Shown: in pieces, positions 7,194-14,842 of the stretch
How positions within the stretch are numbered: the first letter of the stretch is position 1
How the letters are laid out: each line of letters opens with the position of its first letter
The notes under the pieces: generated by a model
Databases searched by the model: none
What the model was told of the DNA's origin: nothing
Seen by the model: only the letters and a program-made list of their open reading frames with translations
Assembly (NCBI GenBank): GCA_037445895.1
Contig: JBBIJO010000024.1
Span: 1-21,385 of the forward strand
Direction: 5' to 3'
Source of the DNA: JBBIJO01 sp037445895
GTDB lineage: Bacteria > Bacteroidota > Ignavibacteria > Kapaibacteriales > UBA2268
Length of the DNA: 21,385 bases
Translations under genes and position numbers: made by a program

Positions 7194-9122
7194 TTAGTTA
7201 CCATTCCCCCAATAATTTTGGACAAATTCACGAACAAACCGACCTTCGACGCTTCCGCGCAAACCATACATAACAAAAGCAATTAGCAACTCTTTCCCTT
7301 TCTCTGGATTATGCAATTTAATCGATTCGAGCTTTCTCGTTGCTTTTTGGAACATTTCGCGAACGGCGTCTTGGTCTGCTGGTTTGGGAAGTCTTTCGAG
7401 TTTCAACTCCCCATTTTTCAAGTATTCTTGCAATGCAATTTTAAAACCATCGCGAAGGATTTTCCCATTTCGATATTCATTAAACAATTGTTCAAAAATT
7501 CCCATATTCAGTTTATCAGTGTCAAAGCCTTGTTTCTTGAATTTCTTTGGTAGATTAACGAGGATTTCGGAAGCAAAAATCGGGTCAACCGCCCATTCTT
7601 TAACAACAAATTCGAACAGTTGTCGATAAGGGGAAACTGCGAGCGGTTCGATACGATCCTCGGGGATTCCAAGTTGGCGATACCACTCTTCATTCTTCCA
7701 AAACACCTTCGACATATTCAATCGAATTCGTTCGATGCGTTCGTCGGTAATTTTTTTGGGGGGTAAGTCGGTATCGGGATACATCCTGTCCGGACCGGGT
7801 AAAATCCTTTCGAAGCCGGTTGTTCCATCGCGCAAAGCCTGTCGTGTTTCCGATGGAATGCCGATTGTTGCCTCGCGTGCACGAATCATAATCTCGTTCG
7901 TAGCTGTGTCGATGTCATTTCGGTCGCCCCAAACGATTATAAAAGAATCATCGTTTGTTGCTCCAATGTGTTTTTTGACTTTGTCGATTTCTTCCCGCGA
8001 AATCGTATTGTAAATGCTATCGGAATGGATAATATTCGGTAGAGTTGTAAGGCAAGCGATAACCCGAACTCTGTCGGAAATTTCTTTTGCAAAAATGGTA
8101 TATGTTTGTGTTTTCCATTCCAAAAGCCCTTTCCAATGTGGTAGTTTCACACATCGGACTTCCCAACCTTCTTGAATAGCCCGCGATATAGGGTAAAAGG
8201 AAGTCCTTTTTAAAATTTTCGTTATATTGTAATGTTCGGCATAAAAAGTCTCGGCAGTAATGCCGCGTCGGTGCAATTCCTCGCGTAAACGTAATAAATT
8301 CCACTGACGCATTGCCTCGTTATAGGTAAGGATAGGAATATTGTTGATTTTGTGAACACCTTTGATTTCGATGCGAGTGCCTCCGTAAACACTAACGTTG
8401 ACGTCCTGGCGTGCGGCTCCTATTCCAACACGGACTTTGCCCGTGCTTCGGCAAACCTTTCGAATGATGTTGTTTACTTCGGCAATTTCGAAAGGAGTTC
8501 TCATTTGAGGTGCTGTTACAGTTTCGACCAATGGTGTTCCAAGACGGTCGGCAAGATACGTTCGTGTGTGCCCAATGTCGGAAACTTCGCGACAGGAGTC
8601 CTCTTCGATGGACATTTGAACTATATCAATCTTTCTATCTTTGTATGGAATCCATCCGTTTATGCAAAAAATTGCTGTTCTTTGGAAACCGTTGGGGATA
8701 CTTCCATCGAGATATTGTTTCCTTGCGATATGGAGTTCATCGACAACTTTTGCATTCATTGCCAAACCGATTTCCAAAGCACTATCCAAAGCCTCCTCGT
8801 TGATTTCGAATGGTGGGGTATCGTCCATTTCATAAGTGCAAATATTGTCCCGATTGATTCTATAAATTATTTCTTTGCGCGTTTTAAACTCCATAAGGGC
8901 TGTGCCGTCGTATTCCCCAAGTTCGGAGAGAGTTGGACGCATATGACGCAAAATCTCGGAATGATATTCATCCTTGTATGGCATCTTCGGAACAGGACAA
9001 TGGCAAAATAGTTTTTTCTTTGTATCTAACTGTTGATGAACTTCTAATCCCCCTTTGAAACCCACGCGTTCGTAGTCGGCGGGCGTCATATCCTTGAATG
9101 ACTTGAAAACAAAATCGTACAT
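7194..9122 (-). CDS. gatE: archaeal-type Glu-tRNA(Gln) amidotransferase subunit E
   Basis: GatE is the GatB-related subunit that binds tRNA(Gln), activates the glutamyl group with ATP and amidates it. At 642 residues it fits archaeal GatE (about 620-640), not GatB (about 480). Features in order: GLEVHQQL (25-32, GatB/E signature), KLFCHCP (38-43 region, cysteine pair), SIEEDSCREV (171-180), RQDVNVSVYGGTRIEIKGV (238-256, the counterpart of the GatB ANVSVR...EIKN motif), then an inserted region about 295-420 in the place of the AspRS-like GAD domain found only in GatE, and a helical YqeY-like tail (about 500-642) that reads tRNA. The start ATG at 9122 has a TAATTTTG element 27 bases before it. 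It forms a two-gene operon with gatD. GatDE is considered the archaeal hallmark; a bacterial copy is unusual. Confidence 0.94.
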   Translation of the reverse strand: MYDFVFKSFKDMTPADYERVGFKGGLEVHQQLDTKKKLFCHCPVPKMPYKDEYHSEILRHMRPTLSELGEYDGTALMEFKTRKEIIYRINRDNICTYEMDDTPPFEINEEALDSALEIGLAMNAKVVDELHIARKQYLDGSIPNGFQRTAIFCINGWIPYKDRKIDIVQMSIEEDSCREVSDIGHTRTYLADRLGTPLVETVTAPQMRTPFEIAEVNNIIRKVCRSTGKVRVGIGAARQDVNVSVYGGTRIEIKGVHKINNIPILTYNEAMRQWNLLRLREELHRRGITAETFYAEHYNITKILKRTSFYPISRAIQEGWEVRCVKLPHWKGLLEWKTQTYTIFAKEISDRVRVIACLTTLPNIIHSDSIYNTISREEIDKVKKHIGATNDDSFIIVWGDRNDIDTATNEIMIRAREATIGIPSETRQALRDGTTGFERILPGPDRMYPDTDLPPKKITDERIERIRLNMSKVFWKNEEWYRQLGIPEDRIEPLAVSPYRQLFEFVVKEWAVDPIFASEILVNLPKKFKKQGFDTDKLNMGIFEQLFNEYRNGKILRDGFKIALQEYLKNGELKLERLPKPADQDAVREMFQKATRKLESIKLHNPEKGKELLIAFVMYGLRGSVEGRFVREFVQNYWGNGN

Positions 9123-9149
9123 TATTTGAACTTAACTTTTAAAAAGACA

Positions 9150-9157
9150 CAAAATTA
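9150..9157 (-). promoter_or_regulatory. TAATTTTG promoter element for gatED
   Basis: The minus strand reads TAATTTTG, 27 bases before the gatE ATG. The preceding AATTTTTCG is identical to that before the tRNA-Lys element at 753-760, giving an 18-base shared sequence. Together with the tRNA gene this hints that both translation-related units use the same strong promoter type. Confidence 0.55.
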
Positions 9158-9301
9158 CGAAAAATTTTGATCGTAATTTGCTAAGAACGAACTAAGTCGT
9201 TAGTTTTATTAATATTTTTGCAATCCATACCTTTCGTTTTCCTTTCTAACATCACTAGAACCGATATACAACGATACCCTCGATTCCTATTCTTGAAGGT
9301 T

Positions 9302-9490
9302 TTACACTTTGCTCATTTCGCTACGAGAAAGCGGGGCAAAATTTTGGGTATTTAAGAACTCCAAGTCGTCGCAAATGAATCTATGGAAAGCATCAGAATT
9401 CTTTGCCTCGATAGGAACAATGAGAATACCAACATTCACAGTAGAACATAAATATTTTTTACGATTATGTGTGGGTTGTTTCTTGTGCAA
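9302..9490 (-). CDS. doubtful 62-codon ORF in the gatE-permease gap
   Basis: The 9123-9539 gap holds the gatE promoter, the permease promoter and this weak candidate. Its TTG start at 9490 is preceded by GAAGGA with a 6-base spacer. The product (start HKKQPTHNRKK, then VNVGILIVPIEAKNSDAF, end PLSRSEMSKV) is not recognised and shows no signal peptide or repeats. A plus-strand ORF (9309-9509) covers the same bases, so at most one is real. No TAnnTTTG element precedes it. It could equally be a remnant or chance. Confidence 0.2.
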   Translation of the reverse strand: MHKKQPTHNRKKYLCSTVNVGILIVPIEAKNSDAFHRFICDDLEFLNTQNFAPLSRSEMSKV

Positions 9491-9510
9491 ATCAAGTCCT
9501 TCAAAATAGT

Positions 9511-9518
9511 TAAATTTG
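9511..9518 (+). promoter_or_regulatory. TAAATTTG promoter element for permease-yciO
   Basis: TAAATTTG on the plus strand fits TAnnTTTG and lies 24 bases before the permease ATG at 9543, the same spacing class as at hutU, argF and the secreted-protein operon. No convincing -33 TTG is placed correctly. Confidence 0.45.
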
Positions 9519-9542
9519 TAATTCTTATTTACATAATTCTTG

Positions 9543-11018
9543 ATGAGAAAGAAGGAAGGAAGAGATTACGAACTAATACGCGGATTGGGGCTTATTACAA
9601 CGGTTGCGGTAGTTGTTGGGGCAGTAATAGGTTCGGGTATCTTCAAAAAGCCATCGGTTATGGCACAACATTTAGGCTCTCCGGAGCTTATTTTGTTGGT
9701 TTGGACAGTAGCAGGGTTAATCACACTTTTTGGTGCGTTAACAAATGCCGAAGTTGCTGGAATAATTTCGGAAACAGGAGGGCAATACAAGTTCTTCGAA
9801 GCAATGTATGGGAAGTTTTTTGCTTGGCTCTATGGTTGGGCAATGTTTATCGTTGTGCAATCTGGTTCGATAGCGTCAATTTCCTATATTTTTTCGGACT
9901 ACGCGCAATATTTTATTAAATTTCCTTCGTTCCCAAAAGAAATAGAAAACGCATATCACATTTATATTCCATACATAGGTAATATCTATCCACTTGCAGA
10001 CTTTGGAACAAAAGTCTTAGCAATCCTGCTGATAAATTTTCTTAGTGCGGTCAACCTCCGTGGGGTTGTTCTTGGCGGGAGTGTTTCCGCAATTTTTTCG
10101 TTTATGAAAGTTGCAGCTATTCTTTTCCTTGTTGTAGTTGCTTTTGGAATAGGCGGGGGGAACATCAATCATTTCACGCAAAACTCAGAAGCTTTTTCGA
10201 AAGGAAATATAGGTTTGTTTTCTGGAATACTGATTGCTCTTTCTGCTGCTTTTTGGGCTTACGACGGGTGGAACAATATTACCTATGTTGCTGGCGAGGT
10301 TAAAAAGCCCAAACGCAATATACCGCTTGCACTTTCGATAGGCACTATCATTGTTATTTTGGTTTATTTGCTGATTAATTTGGCATACTTTTATATTCTT
10401 CCAATCGACACGATTTCCAACTCTAAACTTGTTGCTGCCGATACAGCAGAAAATGTATTAAAAGGGTTTGGGGGCACTTTTATAGCTTTTGCTGTAATGG
10501 TTTCGACGTTTGGGACTTCGAACGGAACGATAATGGTTAGTGCTCGCCTTTACTATGCAATGGCAAAAGAAAATCTTTTTTTCAAACCGATTGCCAACAT
10601 TCATCCTCGCTTTCGGACCCCATACAATTCATTAATATTGCAATCATTGTGGACAAGTATTTTAGTCTTAAGCGGGACCTTCGATATCCTTACAGATATG
10701 TTGATATTCGTAAGTTGGATTTTTTATGGTATGGGTGCTTTTGGGGTATTTGTGTTGAGAAAAAAAATGCCGGACGCCGAGCGTCCCTATAAAGTAATTG
10801 GCTATCCTTATGTCCCCGCTATATTTGTAGTTTTCGCCGGGGTTTTTGTTGCTTTTACCTTAATTAACGATATCGAAATGTATAATCAACATAAAACTCA
10901 AATAGTTAATTCAATTTTGGGAATACTGCTTGTTTTATCGGGAATTCCTTTTTATATTTACTTTATGAAAAAAAACAAATCTGAAAAAAATATTATTCAA
11001 TTCCATCAGAAGAGGTGA
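9543..11018 (+). CDS. APC superfamily amino-acid permease
   Basis: A 491-residue integral membrane transporter with about 12 hydrophobic helices. The first helix carries the APC/LAT-type motif VVVGAVIGSGIFKKPSVMA (residues about 26-44), whose GSGIF unwound segment binds the amino-acid backbone. Further family features are EVAGIISETGGQYKFFEAMYG, SAAFWAYDGWNNITYVAGEVKKP and the long central GTSNGTIMVSARLYYAMAKE stretch. It probably imports or exchanges amino acids across the inner membrane; the substrate cannot be read from the sequence. The ATG at 9543 is preferred over the TTG at 9540. No Shine-Dalgarno site is visible, which is common in Bacteroidota. It forms an operon with the Sua5/YciO gene, 3 bases downstream. 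Confidence 0.9.
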   Translation: MRKKEGRDYELIRGLGLITTVAVVVGAVIGSGIFKKPSVMAQHLGSPELILLVWTVAGLITLFGALTNAEVAGIISETGGQYKFFEAMYGKFFAWLYGWAMFIVVQSGSIASISYIFSDYAQYFIKFPSFPKEIENAYHIYIPYIGNIYPLADFGTKVLAILLINFLSAVNLRGVVLGGSVSAIFSFMKVAAILFLVVVAFGIGGGNINHFTQNSEAFSKGNIGLFSGILIALSAAFWAYDGWNNITYVAGEVKKPKRNIPLALSIGTIIVILVYLLINLAYFYILPIDTISNSKLVAADTAENVLKGFGGTFIAFAVMVSTFGTSNGTIMVSARLYYAMAKENLFFKPIANIHPRFRTPYNSLILQSLWTSILVLSGTFDILTDMLIFVSWIFYGMGAFGVFVLRKKMPDAERPYKVIGYPYVPAIFVVFAGVFVAFTLINDIEMYNQHKTQIVNSILGILLVLSGIPFYIYFMKKNKSEKNIIQFHQKR

Positions 11019-11021
11019 CGT

Positions 11022-11660
11022 ATGCCAGCACTTGTATATAACATTCATTCGGAGAATCCTGAACGAAGGAAATTGCAAAAGATATGCGAAGCGTTATACG
11101 AAGGTTCTGTAATAATCTATCCAACCGATACCGGCTTTACCCTTGGTTGTGCACTTGCGAACAAGGATGCAATCCAAAAAATCCGACAAATTCGAAGAAT
11201 CCCCGAAGATAAAGCATTGACGTTTCTTTGTAATTCTCTTTCGAACATTTCGGAATTTGCAAAGGTGAGCAACACTGCTTACAAAACAATTAAAGGATTA
11301 ATCCCAGGACCCTACACTTTCATTTTACCAGCTTCGAAGGAAGTTCCTAAGTATGCCCAGGACCCTAAGCGTAAAACCGCCGGTATTCGAGTTCCCGACC
11401 ACGTTTTGTCCCAAGCCTTGCTCGAAGAACTTGGCTCGCCGATTATATCGATTTCGGCTAAATTGAATGATTTTACTTACACGCACCCCGATGAACTTCT
11501 CGAAAAGTTTTTAAATTTGGTAGATGTAGCGGTAAAAACCGACAAATACAACTTCGTTGGCGAATCAACTGTAATCGATATGACAACGGATGATTTCAAA
11601 ATTATTCGTCACGGAGCTGGTATCGGTAAAGTCCTTGAATTTGTGGAGTTAAGTGAATAA
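11022..11660 (+). CDS. yciO: Sua5/YciO/YrdC family protein, YciO type
   Basis: A 212-residue protein of the YrdC-like fold. The nucleotide-binding signature IIYPTDTGFTLGC (31-43) and KALTFLCNSLSNISEFA are followed by LIPGPYTFILPASKEVP, KRKTAGIRVPDH and STVIDMTTDDFKIIRHGAG. The N terminus (YNIHSENPERRKLQKI) and LTFLC in place of the KR-rich segment of TsaC place it nearer E. coli YciO than TsaC. TsaC/Sua5 makes threonylcarbamoyl-AMP for t6A in tRNAs that read ANN codons; YciO has a related activity but an unsettled role. GAGGTG lies 6 bases before the ATG. It follows the permease by 3 bases and ends in a strong hairpin. Confidence 0.85.
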   Translation: MPALVYNIHSENPERRKLQKICEALYEGSVIIYPTDTGFTLGCALANKDAIQKIRQIRRIPEDKALTFLCNSLSNISEFAKVSNTAYKTIKGLIPGPYTFILPASKEVPKYAQDPKRKTAGIRVPDHVLSQALLEELGSPIISISAKLNDFTYTHPDELLEKFLNLVDVAVKTDKYNFVGESTVIDMTTDDFKIIRHGAGIGKVLEFVELSE

Positions 11661-11687
11661 CGCTGACAATTTGACACATTGCTAATA

Positions 11688-11719
11688 ACAAAAAGGCAGT
11701 CGCAAGACTGCCTTTTTGT
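11688..11719. terminator. bidirectional intrinsic terminator between yciO and ECF sigma gene
   Basis: A perfect 14-bp stem (ACAAAAAGGCAGTC / GACTGCCTTTTTGT) closes a GCAA tetraloop. The A tract on one side and the T tract on the other make it work on both strands. It lies 27 bases after the yciO stop and 19 bases after the sigma-factor stop, between converging genes. Confidence 0.9.
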
Positions 11720-11738
11720 CATCAAACAACGGAAATTC

Positions 11739-12296
11739 TTAATTTCCATTCATAGCGTCGTAGAGTCCTTTGAGTTTCTTTCTAAGGTGAAGGACAGCAT
11801 ATCGTTTCCGAGCAAGTAAAGTATTTATGTTTACACCCGATTCTTCGGACATTTCGCGGAAGGAAATTCCTTCGAATTCATTTTTTACGAAGACGTCGCG
11901 TTGTTCGGGAGGTAATTCGGCAAGCCCCTCTTGCACTTGTTCCCATATCGTTTTGCGCAATAAATCGGTGTCTGGATCCGAAGTTCTGTCGGAGATAAAA
12001 CTTTCAAAAGTATCGGAAGCGTCTTCGGCGCCCATCGGAAGTTGCATATCGGAAAATGTTTCTGCTCGTTTTTTCCTATAAGAATCAATAATGCGATTGC
12101 GGATAGCTGTAAAAACCCAGGAGGCGATATTTTCGATTGGCTTTTGTACAGTTTGCGAAGCTGCGAGAACATTGGTAAAAACATCTTGCAAAATGTCCTC
12201 GGCTTCTTCTTGGCTGCGAACTCTTTGGCGGATGAACCCCAAAAACTTCTTGCGATCCGTCCTAAAAAGTTGTTCGATTTGAGATGTTAAGTCCAT
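11739..12296 (-). CDS. ECF-type sigma-70 family RNA polymerase sigma factor
   Basis: A 185-residue sigma factor with only regions 2 and 4. Region 2 (about 20-80) contains RSQEEAEDILQDVFTNVL and ASWVFTAIRNRIIDSYRKKR, for core binding and -10 recognition. Region 4 (about 117-178) contains LAELPPEQRDVFVKNEFEG and the helix-turn-helix ISFREMSEESGVNINTLLARKRYAV for the -35. AGGAGG at 12306-12301 with a 4-base spacer fixes the ATG at 12296. No anti-sigma factor or zinc-binding partner lies next to it: downstream is the shared terminator, upstream is a 270-base gap (12297-12566) and hutU. The signal and regulon are therefore unknown. Family placement is firm; the ECF subgroup is not assigned. Confidence 0.92.
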   Translation of the reverse strand: MDLTSQIEQLFRTDRKKFLGFIRQRVRSQEEAEDILQDVFTNVLAASQTVQKPIENIASWVFTAIRNRIIDSYRKKRAETFSDMQLPMGAEDASDTFESFISDRTSDPDTDLLRKTIWEQVQEGLAELPPEQRDVFVKNEFEGISFREMSEESGVNINTLLARKRYAVLHLRKKLKGLYDAMNGN

Positions 12297-12506
12297 AAAA
12301 CCTCCTAATATTTAAAATTACACTTATTTCACAAAGGTTTTTGCATATTCGACACTGACAAAATGTCGGTCCTGTTTCCAAATATTTTCCCTTCCTGCCT
12401 TCCAACATTTTCTCTTTCCCTTTCAATCGAGTATCAAACCCTCATAAAACCTCGTAAAATAGTATAATTTTAAACATTATTTGTTTTTTCAATTTTGTTC
12501 ATCCTA

Positions 12507-12514
12507 CAAATGTA
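12507..12514 (-). promoter_or_regulatory. possible TACATTTG promoter for the ECF sigma gene
   Basis: The minus strand reads TACATTTG (TAnnTTTG), with a TTTG 17 bases upstream, close to the expected -33 spacing. It would give a long leader of about 200 bases before the sigma-factor ATG. The 270-base gap holds no gene I can support. A dyad GACA...TGTC lies near 12354-12370. Confidence 0.3.
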
Positions 12515-12532
12515 ATAGACACATAAATTTTC

Positions 12533-12549
12533 AAAAAGTTTCACTTTTT
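12533..12549 (-). terminator. weak AT-rich hairpin after hutU
   Basis: AAAAAGT / ACTTTTT with a 3-base loop lies 18 bases after the hutU stop on the minus strand. The stem has a single G-C pair, so it would be a weak terminator at best. Confidence 0.25.
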
Positions 12550-12566
12550 TCGATTTTTTTAAAGAA

Positions 12567-14219
12567 TCAAAAATTCAACATAGGAATTTTTATGCCAAAT
12601 TTCTTGGCATTTTCAATTGCACGCTCATACCCTGCGTCGGAGTGTCGGATTATTCCAGTCATAGGGTCGTAAGTTAAGACTCTGCGTAGCCGTGTTTCTG
12701 CTTCGTCGGTGCCATCGGCAACAACAACCATACCTGAATGCAAAGCTAAACCCATTCCAACACCGCCCCCGTGATGGAACGAGACCCAACTTGCTCCTCC
12801 AATTGCATTTAAGGCGAAATTGAAATACACCCAATCGGCGATTGCATCGGAGCCGTCCTTCATATTTTCGGTTTCGCGATATGGCGAGGCAACCGAACCG
12901 CAATCGAGATGGTCCCGCCCAATGACAATTGGAGCAGAAACTTCTCCTTTTCGAACCAACTCGTTAAAAAGCAAACCTGCCTTTAACCGCTCGCCAAAAC
13001 CAAGCCAGCAAATACGTGCTGGAAGTGCTTGGAATCGAACATGTTTTTGTGCGTTCTTTATCCAACGGTGGAGCGCCGCATTGTCTGGAAATGTTTCCAT
13101 TATTGCTTCATCGGTTCGAAAAATGTCCCTTTCATCGCCCGATAATGCAACCCAGCGAAATGGGCCCTTGCCATCGCAAAATAGGGGGCGAATGTATTCG
13201 GGAACGAAACCAGGGAAAGCAAATGCATCGGCAACCTTTCCATATTCTTTTGCAATTCCGCGAATATTGTTGCCATAGTCGAAAACGATTGCTCCTTTGT
13301 TCTTGAACTCTATCATTGTTCGAACGTGGATTGCAATAGATTTGTATGCCTCCTCGAGATATTTCTCCGGATTTTCGATTCGCAAGCTATCCGCCTCTTC
13401 CTTGGTGTAGTGGGCTGGGTAATATCCATTCAAAGGGTCGTGGGCGGCAGTTTGGTCGGTAACAACATCGGGAACAATGCCGCGGCGTAAAATTTCTGGA
13501 TGAATTTCGGCGGCATTTCCTACCAGACCAACCGACGCAGCACGTTCCTCTTCCTTTGCTCGTAGAACAATCGATAAAGCCTCGTCGAGACTTTTGGTTT
13601 TCATCTGGCAGTAGCCATCGTGGATTCGTTTGTCTATTCGTTTCTCGTCAATTTCTACCGTCAACGATGCTGCACCAGTGAAGTATGCTGCCAATGGTTG
13701 GGCGCCTCCCATCCCCCCCATACCGGCGGTCAGTAGGAATTTACCATTTAGGTTGCCCCCGAAGTGCTGGCGCGCAACTTCGGCAAATGTTTCGTAGGTT
13801 CCTTGCAAAATTCCTTGGGTTCCAATATATATCCAACTTCCAGCAGTCATTTGCCCGAACATAATTAAGCCAAGTTTGTCCAAACGACGAAATTCTTCCC
13901 ACGTAGCCCACTTTGGAACTAAATTGGAATTAGCAATGATTACTCTTGGTGCAAGTGTGTATGTTGGAACAACTCCCACCGGTTTGCCCGATTGAATTAA
14001 AAGGGTCTCGTCGGGCTCCATATTCTTCAATGTTTCTAAAATCGCATCGAAGCATTCCCAATTCCGAGCTGCTTTACCATAACCGCCATAAACTATCAAT
14101 TGTTCCGGCTTCTCGGCGTTTTCCGGGTCAAGGTTGTGTTGTATCATCCTGTAGGCAGCTTCAATCTGCCAGTTCTTACAGGTTAATTGAGTGCCCCGCG
14201 GAGCTTTGACGACTCTCAT
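12567..14219 (-). CDS. hutU: urocanate hydratase
   Basis: Urocanase catalyses the second step of histidine degradation, urocanate plus water to 4-imidazolone-5-propionate, using tightly bound NAD+ as an electrophile in the cytoplasm. The 550 residues match the family (about 550-560). Visible landmarks are GGYGKAARNW (45-54), FGQMTAGSWIYIGTQGILQG (121-140), the NAD-binding GMGGMGGAQP (166-175), LPARICWLG with the conserved active-site Cys404, and IGRDHLDCGSVASPYRETE (family usually DHLDSGSVASP). The start ATG at 14219 has a TAATTTTG element 27 bases upstream. It stands alone: hutH, hutI and hutG are not in the window, so the rest of the pathway must be elsewhere. Identity is secure. Confidence 0.97.
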   Translation of the reverse strand: MRVVKAPRGTQLTCKNWQIEAAYRMIQHNLDPENAEKPEQLIVYGGYGKAARNWECFDAILETLKNMEPDETLLIQSGKPVGVVPTYTLAPRVIIANSNLVPKWATWEEFRRLDKLGLIMFGQMTAGSWIYIGTQGILQGTYETFAEVARQHFGGNLNGKFLLTAGMGGMGGAQPLAAYFTGAASLTVEIDEKRIDKRIHDGYCQMKTKSLDEALSIVLRAKEEERAASVGLVGNAAEIHPEILRRGIVPDVVTDQTAAHDPLNGYYPAHYTKEEADSLRIENPEKYLEEAYKSIAIHVRTMIEFKNKGAIVFDYGNNIRGIAKEYGKVADAFAFPGFVPEYIRPLFCDGKGPFRWVALSGDERDIFRTDEAIMETFPDNAALHRWIKNAQKHVRFQALPARICWLGFGERLKAGLLFNELVRKGEVSAPIVIGRDHLDCGSVASPYRETENMKDGSDAIADWVYFNFALNAIGGASWVSFHHGGGVGMGLALHSGMVVVADGTDEAETRLRRVLTYDPMTGIIRHSDAGYERAIENAKKFGIKIPMLNF

Positions 14220-14246
14220 TTTTTTATTCCAAAACTCTTAAAACTG

Positions 14247-14254
14247 CAAAATTA
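14247..14254 (-). promoter_or_regulatory. TAATTTTG promoter element for hutU
   Basis: The minus strand reads TAATTTTG with 27 bases to the hutU ATG, implying a leader of about 20 bases. No -33 TTG is evident at the expected distance. Confidence 0.5.
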
Positions 14255-14382
14255 ATTTATTTGTTTAAAACAGGGTAGAATTATGTTATATACAATCTTT
14301 TTTATTTTTCCAAAAATTCCCTATCATCGAAAAGCAAAATAACATTTTTTTAAAAAACAAAAAAACAAAATTTTTAAATGAT

Positions 14383-14550
14383 ATGAAGTTGGAAGCATTT
14401 AAAATTTGCTTAAGAAAATTCAACAAAAAATTTAAATGTGAAAATAATTTAGGAGGCAAGGCTTATCCAAACTCGGGAATTCTTTCTTTTGTTCAAAATA
14501 CTATTAGGCAAAGACACACGATTTGGAGGAAGGAATTTATGGAGCATTGA
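14383..14550 (+). CDS. doubtful 55-codon ORF in the hutU-argF gap
   Basis: The 14220-14842 gap (623 bases, very AT-rich) holds the hutU and argF promoters and no convincing gene. This ATG-initiated frame encodes a basic 55-residue peptide (MKLEAFKICLRKF ... NTIRQRHTIWRKEFMEH) that I do not recognise. It lacks a ribosome-binding site and a TAnnTTTG element. A second frame, 14578-14763 from a TTG, is hydrophobic and low in complexity. Either could be chance or decayed remnants. Confidence 0.2.
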   Translation: MKLEAFKICLRKFNKKFKCENNLGGKAYPNSGILSFVQNTIRQRHTIWRKEFMEH

Positions 14551-14814
14551 TAAATTGGAAATAGTTAAAATCGGAATTTGTTTTTTGAAAAAAAATATAT
14601 AAATTCGTTGTTTATTTTGGGTGAATTTTTGTTAAAATTCAATTTTAAATACGACGATTTTGCATTGGAGAATTATTTTGGTTCTTGCTTGTTGCATTTA
14701 CCAAAAACGAGGGCTTTCAAGATAGTTCTCTTCAAGCATTATGTTACCGATGCTCCCATCTAATTCTATAATTATCCAGCCTCGACTCTTTCGCTAAAAG
14801 ATTACTAATTTTAT

Positions 14815-14822
14815 TAATTTTG
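14815..14822 (+). promoter_or_regulatory. TAATTTTG promoter element for the argF operon
   Basis: TAATTTTG lies 20 bases before the argF ATG. TTTCG about 21 bases upstream (14789-14793) could serve as an imperfect -33. AAGGG at 14832-14836 is the argF Shine-Dalgarno site. Confidence 0.55.
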
Positions 14823-14842
14823 TTAAATTATAAGGGTTTAAA

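Noticed and set aside
7192..7282. Longer gatD starting inside gatE (30 extra residues)
   Set aside because: The extra residues are gatE sequence read in another frame and have no counterpart in the GatD N-terminal domain. Starts at 7192 or 7204 fit translational coupling.
8352..9011. A 219-codon open frame on the plus strand opposite gatE
   Set aside because: It lies entirely within gatE, whose motifs are unmistakable. The frame is open because of host codon use, and its product has no recognisable domain.
12820..13278. A 152-codon plus-strand frame opposite hutU
   Set aside because: Antisense shadow of a secure gene with no domain or start signal of its own.
14578..14763. 61-codon frame from a TTG before argF
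   Set aside because: No ribosome-binding site, a homopolymer-rich start and a low-complexity hydrophobic product.
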